From an uncultured Bacteroidales bacterium (GTDB taxonomy: Bacteria; Bacteroidota; Bacteroidia; Bacteroidales; UBA932): 29,837 bases of DNA. This document shows positions 23,301 to 29,837 of this stretch, piece by piece. Made by a program: the position numbers and the translations under genes. Numbering within the stretch: the stretch's first letter is position 1; the number at the start of each line of letters is the position of its first letter. The notes under the pieces are model-generated. The model saw only the letters and a list, made by a program, of their open reading frames with translations, was not told the DNA's origin and did not search any database. The stretch covers positions 1 through 29,837 of the forward strand of contig CAKUSF010000013.1 in assembly GCA_934678915.1 (NCBI GenBank). The letters run 5' to 3'.

Positions 23301-24000
23301 TTAACCTCGCGAGGGAAAGATCCTCTGGGGACGTCAGTTTGAAATTATACCTCTCTCCGTTACAGAAGGAAAGAGGTATTCTATTTTTACGCGCTACCGA
23401 GGCGTCATCGGTAAACGCAGTGTCAAAGGCTTGTGAATATGCAGCTTTAATATCCTCAGACAGAAACATCTGCGGAGTCTGAGCCCCGAAAATACGGCTA
23501 CGGTCAACTTCTTCCCCCTCTGGAGAAATCAGTACTTCATTGCCGTCCTCATCCTTAACCTTGTCAATGACCTTCAAAGTGTCAACCGAGGGCACGACCG
23601 GAATCAGAGCCCGTACCGAAACAGAATCCATCTGAGCGAACATATTCTTGATCAATTCGGTTGAAAGGAGGGGACGAACTCCATCATGGATTGCCACCAC
23701 AGCTCCGTCAGGAACCTTGCTTAGGGCGTTTCTTACGGAATGAAAGCGTGTAATCCCTCCAGCTACCAATGTTTGCGGATAGTTAAAGCCGGAGGATAGG
23801 CAGTATTCCTTCCAAAATGGAATATGCTCATTCGGAAGAACGGTGATAACCTTGATTCCGGGGATCGCAGAGACAAACTTCTCAATGGATCTGCGGAGGA
23901 CTGGAACTCCATCCAAATCCAAGAATTGTTTCGGGATTGAGGAGCCCATTCTGACACCGCTACCAGCGGCCATAACGATTAATATTTTATTTCTGTCCAT
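23263..24000 (-). CDS. ispD: 2-C-methyl-D-erythritol 4-phosphate cytidylyltransferase
   Basis: 245 residues from the ATG at 24000 (MDRNKILIVMAAG). An in-frame ATG 18 codons upstream lies before the -7 box and is not used in the family. The nucleotide-binding loop is MAAGSGVRMGSSIPKQFLDLDG. AIHDGVRPLLS and the C-terminal FGAQTPQMF, DDASVA and LTSPEDLSLA are all typical. The enzyme couples CTP to methylerythritol phosphate in the non-mevalonate isoprenoid pathway, which also feeds undecaprenyl phosphate for cell-wall synthesis. It is monocistronic. Its stop lies inside the end of the Lrp gene on the opposite strand. Confidence 0.95.
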   Translation of the reverse strand: MDRNKILIVMAAGSGVRMGSSIPKQFLDLDGVPVLRRSIEKFVSAIPGIKVITVLPNEHIPFWKEYCLSSGFNYPQTLVAGGITRFHSVRNALSKVPDGAVVAIHDGVRPLLSTELIKNMFAQMDSVSVRALIPVVPSVDTLKVIDKVKDEDGNEVLISPEGEEVDRSRIFGAQTPQMFLSEDIKAAYSQAFDTAFTDDASVARKNRIPLSFCNGERYNFKLTSPEDLSLARLIISSWRTRQADR

Positions 24001-24011
24001 AATAATTCTTA

Positions 24012-24041
24012 CAAATATAACTTTTTTCGTATATTTACAAA
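24012..24041 (-). promoter_or_regulatory. ispD promoter
   Basis: Minus strand TATATTTG (24012-24019) with TTTG (24038-24041) 18 bases upstream, 12 bases ahead of the ispD ATG. The plus-strand promoter of the mre operon must share this AT-rich gap (24001-24089). TATATTTAC near 24030 is the nearest, imperfect, -7 match. Confidence 0.6.
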
Positions 24042-24089
24042 TTGTATAGTACACATTAAAGGTTATTAAAAGAAACGATATATTCAGTT

Positions 24090-25112
24090 ATGGCATTTTC
24101 ATTTCTGACACAAGAGATAGCGATGGATCTCGGAACTGCCAACACCGTCATTTTCAGGAATGACGAGATTGTCATGGATGCTCCGAGCATTGTCGCCATA
24201 GACAACAACACTGGCAAATGCATCGCCATTGGCCGACAGGCCAAACTCATGCACGAGCACACGAACCCTGGGATCAAGACCATCAGGCCTCTGAGGAACG
24301 GTGTGATCGCTGACTTCAACGCTGCGGAGATGATGATCAAAGGCTTCATCAAGCAGGTTAACAGCAAGAAAAAGTCTCTGTTCACCCCTAACCTTAAGAT
24401 TGTCGTGGGCATTCCTTCGGGAAGTACACAAGTGGAGATCAGAGCCGTACGCGATTCATGTGAGCATGCAGGAGGACGTGATGTTTACTTGATTTATGAG
24501 CCTATGGCAGCTGCTTTGGGAATTGGTCTCGATGTAGAGGCACCTAAAGGCAACATGGTAGTGGACATCGGTGGAGGTACCGCTGAGATCGCTGTAATAT
24601 CCCTTGGAGGTATCGTGCAACAGGAGAGCATCAACACTGCAGGTGATGTGTTCAACAGCGACATCCAGTACTACATGCGCCAACAGCACAACATAAAGAT
24701 TGGAGAGACCACCGCTGAAAAAATCAAGTTCGCGGTCGGTGCAGTCATCCCAGATCTTGACGAGGAACCAGAGCCATTTGTTGTGAACGGACCAAACTTG
24801 ATGACAGCTCATCCAGTAGAGGCTACAGTTACCTATCAGGAGATTGCGCACTGCCTAGACAAGTCCATCGCGAAGCTGGAATCGTCAATTCTCCATGTAC
24901 TTGAGTTGACACCTCCGGAGTTATATTCCGACATTGTTGAGAATGGAATATTCCTGTCTGGTGGAGGTGCACTGCTTCGTGGCCTTGCCAAGAGGTTCAC
25001 AGAGAAGGTCAACATCCAATTCCATGTTGCAGAGGATCCGCTCCGCGCTGTGGCCAGAGGCACCTGCATAGCCCTTAAGAAGACATCCAACTATTCATTC
25101 CTTATGCGATAA
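24090..25112 (+). CDS. mreB: Rod-shape determining protein MreB
   Basis: 340 residues, full length. Actin-fold phosphate loops are present: AMDLGTANTVIF near the start, MVVDIGGGTAEIAVISLGGI in the middle and GIFLSGGGALLRGLAKRF near the end. MreB filaments move around the cell under the inner membrane and guide wall insertion. The start MAFSFLTQEI supplies the short hydrophobic membrane-binding N-terminus. It is the first gene of mreBCD-mrdA-rodA, and its stop TAA shares one base with the mreC ATG (TAATG). Confidence 0.97.
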   Translation: MAFSFLTQEIAMDLGTANTVIFRNDEIVMDAPSIVAIDNNTGKCIAIGRQAKLMHEHTNPGIKTIRPLRNGVIADFNAAEMMIKGFIKQVNSKKKSLFTPNLKIVVGIPSGSTQVEIRAVRDSCEHAGGRDVYLIYEPMAAALGIGLDVEAPKGNMVVDIGGGTAEIAVISLGGIVQQESINTAGDVFNSDIQYYMRQQHNIKIGETTAEKIKFAVGAVIPDLDEEPEPFVVNGPNLMTAHPVEATVTYQEIAHCLDKSIAKLESSILHVLELTPPELYSDIVENGIFLSGGGALLRGLAKRFTEKVNIQFHVAEDPLRAVARGTCIALKKTSNYSFLMR

Positions 25113-25942
25113 TGCCAAAGGAGAGATCTGTCGCTCAGAGCATTTTCACGGTCGCGGTCTTCATTATTCTGGAGGTCGCGGCTGTTCTGATGTTATCCAA
25201 CAACAGCCAGATTCAAAGACTTTGGATAGCGAGGATTTCTCATGGGTTTATGGCTAGTACATGGGGTGCAACACAAAGTGTCTCCAACTACTTTTCTCTT
25301 AAGAAACAGAATGATGCGTTGGCTTTGGAGAATGACCGACTTCAGAGACTTGTGCGCAGGTACGAATCAGCTCTTAGCGCAAAAGACTCGTTGAGGCGTC
25401 CACAAATGGACGATGGGTTCAACTACATCCCTGCAACAATCATCAAATCAAGTACGAACAGCCAGCACAACTACCTAATTATCGACAAAGGTAGTGATGA
25501 TGGGGTGATTCGTAACTCTGGGATAATCACATCTCAAGGCGTTATAGGAATAATCGATGCAGTCAGTGCTCACTATTCCTACGCTATTTCATTCCTCAAC
25601 ACTGAACTATTCATCAGTGCCAGATTAGGTAATTCCGGGGCTGTGGGTCCTCTTGCCTGGGATGGCATAAGTTCTGACGGGGCTATTCTTAAGGAGATTC
25701 CACTTCAGTTCAAATTTGCACCCGGAGACACTGTCTATACTAGCGGATATTCTACGATTTTTCCTCCAGACATTCCGATTGGAGTAGCCGGAGAGTCAAA
25801 AATCATAAATGGGGCCACAAACGAGATTAAAGTTAAGCTGTTCCAAGATCACAAGGCCTTGAAATATGTCACGATAGTGTCTAACACGAGGTCGGAGGAA
25901 ATCGAAGCCATCGAAAAGCAAGAAGAGTTGTCAGAAAAATGA
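25112..25942 (+). CDS. mreC: Rod-shape determining protein MreC
   Basis: 276 residues. One transmembrane helix (~10-32, FTVAVFIILEVAAVLMLS) leads to a periplasmic coiled coil (~66-95, KKQNDALALENDRLQRLVRRYESAL). The double beta-barrel domain follows: YIPATIIKSSTNSQHNYLIIDKGSDDGVIRNSGIITSQGVIGII, then GDTVYTSGYSTIFPPDIPIGV. MreC links the MreB filament to PBP2 and activates it. Start and stop overlap both neighbours (TAATG with mreB, ATGA with mreD), so translation is tightly coupled. Confidence 0.95.
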   Translation: MPKERSVAQSIFTVAVFIILEVAAVLMLSNNSQIQRLWIARISHGFMASTWGATQSVSNYFSLKKQNDALALENDRLQRLVRRYESALSAKDSLRRPQMDDGFNYIPATIIKSSTNSQHNYLIIDKGSDDGVIRNSGIITSQGVIGIIDAVSAHYSYAISFLNTELFISARLGNSGAVGPLAWDGISSDGAILKEIPLQFKFAPGDTVYTSGYSTIFPPDIPIGVAGESKIINGATNEIKVKLFQDHKALKYVTIVSNTRSEEIEAIEKQEELSEK

Positions 25943-26448
25943 AAAACAGTTTTGCATTGACTTACATTCTGTTGACAGTTGCTCAGATGATTTTGAGCAA
26001 CTACTTTCATTTCACGCCTTTCATGATGATGACAATCCTGCCAGTGATGGTCTTCTGCATTCCTACAAAGATTGACACTGTTCGCGCGATGCTGATTGCC
26101 TTTGTCACGGGCTTGGCTGTGGATTTCTTTGCAGAAGGTACTCTCGGCCTCAATGCCATGTCGCTTGTCCCTGTGGCCTTGCTTAGGCGTCCCGTCATTG
26201 GCATGTTTTTCGGCAACGAGCCCTTTGAACAAAAAGAGAGTGTCACCGTCCGGAAATACGGATTCGCAAGGGTCTCTCTGGCCTTCATCTTGATGACTGC
26301 TCTATTCCTTCTTGTCTATGTCATCGCTGATTGCGCAGGCACAAGACCAACATGGTTCATTGCCACCAAACTGGGTCTGTCAACCATGGCAAGTTACCTT
26401 GCGTCAATCTGTGTTATCAATCTCCTGGCCTATGAAGACAGAAGGTAG
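25939..26448 (+). CDS. mreD: Rod-shape determining protein MreD
   Basis: 169 residues with about five hydrophobic helices, visible at ~5-20, ~28-42, ~50-72, ~115-135 and ~145-160. The conserved middle is FVTGLAVDFFAEGTLGLNAMSLVPVALLR, where Asp and Gly are family-typical. MreD is the integral membrane member of the elongasome. The ATG overlaps the mreC stop (ATGA), and the last 17 bases overlap the start of mrdA. A loop of about 15 charged residues (GNEPFEQKESVTVRKYG) sits between the third and fourth helices. Confidence 0.9.
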   Translation: MKNSFALTYILLTVAQMILSNYFHFTPFMMMTILPVMVFCIPTKIDTVRAMLIAFVTGLAVDFFAEGTLGLNAMSLVPVALLRRPVIGMFFGNEPFEQKESVTVRKYGFARVSLAFILMTALFLLVYVIADCAGTRPTWFIATKLGLSTMASYLASICVINLLAYEDRR

Positions 26449-28276
26449 AGGCAAAACTTTGATTATAGGGTTGTTGGTCATCGCGGTGATTATTCTGTGC
26501 AAGTTGTTCTACATCCAAATCATCGATGACAAATACAAAATCAATGCGTCCAACAATTCGATGGTCTATGACATCATCTATCCGACAAGGGGCATCATCT
26601 ATGATCGTAACGGAAAGATAATCGTCAGCAACAAAGTCACTTACGACATCCTTGTCACTCCTAGAGAAGTTAAGCAGTTCGACACTCTGATGCTAGCTGA
26701 TGCACTAAATGTGACTCCGGATTTCATTAGAGGCAAGATGAAGGAATATGCTAAAAATCGTCGTCGGATTGGCTATCAGAGTGTGGTGATGCTAAAACAG
26801 ATAAAGCCGGAATCCTACATGAAGTTCGCTGAGCTTCAGTATAATTTTCCCGGATTTAGAGGACAGGCCAGAAGCATCAGAGACTATCCTGTCAACGCAG
26901 GTGGCAATCTTTTGGGTTACGTTTCCGAAGTTGATGCTGGATACATTGAGAAGCACACCGGTGAGTATCGTTCCGGTGATTATGCCGGGAAAACAGGAAT
27001 AGAGGCTGCACGAGAAAAGGAACTGCGAGGGGAAAAAGGGTACCACATCTACTTGCGTAACTCCCACAATCAAATCGAACAGCGGTACAAGGACGGGGAA
27101 ATGGACAAGGAAGCCGTTCCTGGACATGACGTTTACACAACGATTGATGCTGATCTTCAGCAATACGGCCAAGAATTGATGAGGAACAAGGTAGGAAGCC
27201 TTGTTGCCATTGAGCCACGAACCGGTGAAATACTCACTTTGGTCTCTAGCCCAGGTGTCGATGTGAGCATGTTGGCTGACATAGGGCAGCATTATGACGA
27301 AATCATCAAAGACCCGCACAAGCCGATGTTCAACCGAGCCGTCCAAGCCCCTTATCCTCCGGGTTCTGTGTTCAAGCTTGTCAATGGTCTGATCGGGCTT
27401 CAGGAAGGAACATTAAACACCGAAATCACCTACCCGTGCAGTCAGGGCTACCACTTCGGCAATCATAAACTGGGGTGCCATGTCCACAAGTCTCCTTTGA
27501 ATCTGGAAGAAGCCATCATGATGTCTTGCAACGGCTATTTCTGCTATGTGCTCAAGAATATTCTTGAAAACAGGAAGTACCATGACATCGGAGAAGCTCT
27601 TGACAAATGGAATGAATATGTCCAAAGTTTTGGTTTTGGGCACAAATTGGGGACAGACTTCCCCGCTGAGTTAGGAGGGACTATACCGACTTCAAAACTG
27701 TACAACAAACGTTATGGGAAAGGAGGATGGAAGTTTACAACCATCATTTCGATTTCCATCGGCCAGGGTGAGGTAGGTGCTACACCTATGCAGATTGCCA
27801 ATCTTGCTGCCACTGTTGCCAACAGAGGTTGGTACAAGATTCCGCATATAGTGAAGGCCTCTGATGGTGTGGAGATTGATCCGAAATATTACGAGAGGCA
27901 GTACACGATGGTGGACACCACAAACTTCAAGAAAGTTATACAAGGAATGTGGAGAGCCGTGAATAGTGGTTTCGGTTCAGGCGGAACAGCCTCAATTGCA
28001 GCGGTTCCTGGACTTGACATCTGCGGAAAAACCGGAACCGCCCAGAATCCGCGCGGAGCTGACAATTCCGTGTTCCTCTGCTTTGCCCCGAAAGACAATC
28101 CTAAGATTGCTGTTGCAGCCTACATAGAGAACGCTGGTTTCGGTGCCACGTGGGCTGCTCCGATTGCATCTCTTTTGGTTGAGAGGTACCTCAACGGAGA
28201 GATCAGCGAACAACGTCGCCCGCTGGAAGACAGGGTTCTTCAGGGGGACTTGATGTCTCGCGTGAAAACATATTAA
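26432..28276 (+). CDS. mrdA: Penicillin-binding protein 2 (elongasome transpeptidase)
   Basis: 614 residues from the ATG at 26432. I chose this start because it gives a short cytosolic tail before the single transmembrane helix (~9-30); an in-frame ATG at 26312 would run deep inside mreD. The pedestal domain starts at YPTRGIIYDRNGKIIVSN. The transpeptidase motifs are SxxK S312-V-F-K315 in PYPPGSVFKL, SxN S365-C-N367, and KTG 533-535 in CGKTGTAQNP. It crosslinks the glycan that RodA makes along the cylinder. It overlaps mreD by 17 bases and is followed after 12 bases by rodA. Confidence 0.95.
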   Translation: MKTEGRGKTLIIGLLVIAVIILCKLFYIQIIDDKYKINASNNSMVYDIIYPTRGIIYDRNGKIIVSNKVTYDILVTPREVKQFDTLMLADALNVTPDFIRGKMKEYAKNRRRIGYQSVVMLKQIKPESYMKFAELQYNFPGFRGQARSIRDYPVNAGGNLLGYVSEVDAGYIEKHTGEYRSGDYAGKTGIEAAREKELRGEKGYHIYLRNSHNQIEQRYKDGEMDKEAVPGHDVYTTIDADLQQYGQELMRNKVGSLVAIEPRTGEILTLVSSPGVDVSMLADIGQHYDEIIKDPHKPMFNRAVQAPYPPGSVFKLVNGLIGLQEGTLNTEITYPCSQGYHFGNHKLGCHVHKSPLNLEEAIMMSCNGYFCYVLKNILENRKYHDIGEALDKWNEYVQSFGFGHKLGTDFPAELGGTIPTSKLYNKRYGKGGWKFTTIISISIGQGEVGATPMQIANLAATVANRGWYKIPHIVKASDGVEIDPKYYERQYTMVDTTNFKKVIQGMWRAVNSGFGSGGTASIAAVPGLDICGKTGTAQNPRGADNSVFLCFAPKDNPKIAVAAYIENAGFGATWAAPIASLLVERYLNGEISEQRRPLEDRVLQGDLMSRVKTY

Positions 28277-28288
28277 TGGGATCAAGTG

Positions 28289-29734
28289 ATGGAGAATTTT
28301 TCGGACAGAGGAATTAAAAAAAGTGTTGACTGGACCTTGGTGATCACCTATCTGGTGCTCATTATCATAGGTTGGGTGAACATCTATGCCTCCATTCACT
28401 CTGACGGTCCTGCAAGCATATTCGATTACAATTTTCGCTGTGGAAAGCAGTTTGTTTGGATTCTGACAGCGCTTGGCCTTGCGGCTCTAATTCTGTTCGT
28501 AGTCAATGCTCAACTTTGGGAAAGCGCTTCGGTACCTTTGTACCTGGGAGTACTGTGTTTACTTGTCGCTGTCATATTCCTTGGCGTTGAAGTCAAAGGG
28601 TCCCGCTCATGGTTTGAATTTGGCCCCATACGGTTCCAGCCTGCCGAAGTGTCCAAAATCACCACTTCGTTGCTCTTGGCCACGGTAATGAGTCAGGCTA
28701 ACTTCAAGATTACCAGATTCAAGGACTTTATGCTTACGGCCTTGATTCTAGGGGTTCCGATGCTTGTGATTTTGGCAGAGAGTGAGACAGGTTCTGCCTT
28801 GGTTTATGTAGGATTCATCTTCGTGATGTACCGTGAAGGGTTTTCAGGCTGGTGGATCTTCTGCATAGGAGTTGCGGCATTGTTGTTTATCCTGACGCTG
28901 ACAGCTTCACCGTATGTCTCCATGCTTGTGCTAATTGGGATTTTGCTTGTCTGCAACACTTTGGAATCAAGTAGGTTTGGCATTATGTTCTGGATCAGTA
29001 CCGGTGCTTTTCTGATCTTCTGTCTTTTGCCTTGGATTCTTGGACTATTCAATCCCGAAAGTTTCTTCGGACGACTTAATCCTCTCTATGTCCTGATTGG
29101 TGTGTGCGCATGCGTGATTCCTTTCATGATTGTTCAAGGGTATAAGGCGCGCAAAAGATTCTTGTCGTTGTCTGCACTGGGATTGATTGCAGGGATTGCT
29201 CTGATTTTCTCCACAGACTTCATTTTCAACAACATTCTTCAAGATCACCAGCGTAAGAGAATAGAAGTGCTTCTCGGCATGAAAGAGGACCCTACCGGAG
29301 TTGGATACAATGTCAATCAGAGTATGATTGCGATTGGATCCGGAGGACTGACCGGTAAAGGTTTCCTTGGAGGCACCCAGACTACTTTCGGTTTTGTGCC
29401 TGAGCAGAGCACCGATTTCATATTCTGCACGGTTGGAGAAGAATGGGGATTCGTTGGTTGCTTTGTTGTGATTTCGCTTTATGTTTTTCTCATAATAAGA
29501 ATCATTTCCGATGCTGAAAAAAGTCGTGAGTCGTTCACCCGAATCTACGGCTACTGTGTGGCCTCATGCATATTCATGCACCTTTTCATCAACATCGGTA
29601 TGACAATCGGCCTAATGCCCGTCATCGGCATCCCACTGCCTCTTCTTAGCTACGGAGGCTCCTCCCTTTGGGCTTTCACTGTGCTGATTTTTATCTTTAT
29701 AGCACTTTACCGGCAGGAAAAGAAGTACTTTTAA
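28289..29734 (+). CDS. rodA: SEDS glycosyltransferase RodA
   Basis: 481 residues from ATG 28289; GTG directly before it at 28286 is an alternative start. About ten hydrophobic helices are visible. The SEDS signature near the end is GLMPVIGIPLPLLSYGGSSLWAF, and FGFVPEQSTDFIFCTVGEEWGF precedes it. RodA polymerises lipid II in the elongasome together with PBP2. The protein is longer than the ~370-420 residues of E. coli RodA. The extra length is in the middle (~190-320), with three or four additional hydrophobic stretches, which I believe is usual in Bacteroidota. It is the last gene of the mre operon. TTTT after the stop is short, and no strong hairpin is seen before the tRNA gene. Confidence 0.94.
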   Translation: MENFSDRGIKKSVDWTLVITYLVLIIIGWVNIYASIHSDGPASIFDYNFRCGKQFVWILTALGLAALILFVVNAQLWESASVPLYLGVLCLLVAVIFLGVEVKGSRSWFEFGPIRFQPAEVSKITTSLLLATVMSQANFKITRFKDFMLTALILGVPMLVILAESETGSALVYVGFIFVMYREGFSGWWIFCIGVAALLFILTLTASPYVSMLVLIGILLVCNTLESSRFGIMFWISTGAFLIFCLLPWILGLFNPESFFGRLNPLYVLIGVCACVIPFMIVQGYKARKRFLSLSALGLIAGIALIFSTDFIFNNILQDHQRKRIEVLLGMKEDPTGVGYNVNQSMIAIGSGGLTGKGFLGGTQTTFGFVPEQSTDFIFCTVGEEWGFVGCFVVISLYVFLIIRIISDAEKSRESFTRIYGYCVASCIFMHLFINIGMTIGLMPVIGIPLPLLSYGGSSLWAFTVLIFIFIALYRQEKKYF

Positions 29735-29744
29735 GATTTTTTAG

Positions 29745-29753
29745 TAACTTTGC
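29745..29753 (+). promoter_or_regulatory. -7 box of the tRNA-Leu promoter
   Basis: TAACTTTGC matches the Bacteroidota -7 consensus TAnnTTTGC exactly and ends eight bases before the first base of the tRNA. That spacing places the transcription start at or just before the mature 5' end. A convincing -33 TTTG is not seen, since the region overlaps the end of rodA. Confidence 0.65.
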
Positions 29754-29761
29754 AATCTATT

Positions 29762-29837
29762 GCCTTGGTGGTGAAATGGTAGACACGAGGGACTTAAAAT
29801 CCCTTGGACAGAAATGTCCGTGCGGGTTCGATTCCCG
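29762..29837 (+). tRNA. tRNA-Leu(UAA), 3' end cut by window edge
   Basis: The acceptor 5' strand GCCTTGG starts at 29762. The anticodon stem AGGGA (29788-29792) and TCCCT (29800-29804) encloses the loop CTTAAAA, with anticodon TAA at 29795-29797. A long variable arm (GGAC-AGAA-TGTCC type), as in class II tRNAs, and the T-loop TTCGATT follow. The window stops inside the T-stem, so the acceptor 3' strand is outside. Confidence 0.95.

Larger units (their letters stand above)
142..29575. repeat. Dispersed GAATAT motif (about 74 sites)
   Basis: Hand scanning found GAATAT or its complement at about 74 places: 30 on plus, 32 on minus, 10 as the palindrome GAATATTC, 2 as GAATATATTC. Examples: 734, 830, 900, 1868, 1878, 1891, 2444, 2976, 3301, 4603, 4659, 5996, 6933, 7352, 9452, 11587, 11708, 11735, 12240, 12307, 13149, 18116, 21360, 24946, 27556 and 29570. 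The base after GAATAT is mostly G or T and rarely C; the base before is mostly T or G. Sites fall in genes and gaps alike. Confidence 0.65.

Noticed and set aside
26792..27346. Minus-strand frame of 184 codons inside mrdA
   Set aside because: Antisense to conserved PBP2 sequence, with no family features.
28276..28317. Thirteen-codon frame starting in TAATG at the end of mrdA
   Set aside because: Could be a coupling leader for rodA, but too short and not in the rodA frame; chance is as likely.
142..29575. GAATAT as a KOPS-like replication-polarity signal
   Set aside because: Such signals are strand-skewed; here plus and minus copies are about equal (30 versus 32).
142..29575. GAATAT as a simple effect of Glu-Tyr codon choice
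   Set aside because: The motif appears in all three frames, in both orientations within genes, and in non-coding gaps.
1..29837. CRISPR array, insertion sequence or prophage
   Set aside because: No regularly spaced repeat series, transposase, integrase or phage structural gene is seen on either strand.

Overview
The window is a gene-dense chromosomal segment from a member of the Bacteroidota, most likely order Bacteroidales. Three things point there. Many intergenic gaps carry the Bacteroidota -7 promoter box TAnnTTTG (29745, 166, 1806, 5724, 10565, 20323). Start codons are not preceded by Shine-Dalgarno sequences. The gene content also fits: an S41 protease with a signal peptide, an M16-like protein, DUF3109, DUF2007, a long RodA, and TopA with C-terminal FGxFGPYI repeats. 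Family and genus cannot be fixed from this sequence alone. I see no phage, plasmid, insertion sequence or CRISPR array.

Layout. 1-1632 (minus): the 5' end of purF, then recO and rdgB. 1895-3508 (plus): secreted S41 C-terminal processing peptidase. 3567-5674 (minus): hemW and a membrane-anchored coiled-coil protein. 5774-6531 (plus): a small membrane protein and a DUF2007 protein. 6681-10503 (minus): a membrane protein, DUF3109, and an M16-fold protein that lacks the zinc motif. 10620-13792 (plus): a TPR protein and a U32/RlhA-like RNA hydroxylase whose coding sequence carries palindromic repeats. 13782-14440 (minus): a DUF4160/DUF2442-HTH pair resembling a toxin-antitoxin module. 14650-15885 (minus): a lipoprotein of unknown function. 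15998-20314 (minus): the operon PBP1A-ddl-prmC. 20421-23300 (plus): topA and an Lrp/AsnC regulator. 23263-24000 (minus): ispD. 24090-29734 (plus): the rod-shape operon mreB-mreC-mreD-mrdA-rodA. The window ends inside a tRNA-Leu(UAA) gene.

Much of the right half serves cell-wall growth. Ddl makes the D-Ala-D-Ala dipeptide, PBP1A polymerises and crosslinks glycan, and MreBCD/PBP2/RodA form the elongation machine. The left half is mostly housekeeping: purine synthesis, nucleotide-pool cleaning, recombination, heme chaperoning and proteolysis.

The most unusual signal is not a gene. The 6-mer GAATAT (reverse complement ATATTC) occurs at about 74 places by hand count, several-fold above a rough random expectation. 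It occurs on both strands about equally, in all three codon frames and in intergenic gaps, and is usually followed by G or T. It looks like a dispersed sequence element under selection that is independent of protein coding. A second dispersed element is a palindromic repeat (core GCTGAGCTTGTCGAAGC) found inside hemW, inside the U32 gene and in the gap at 14509-14534.
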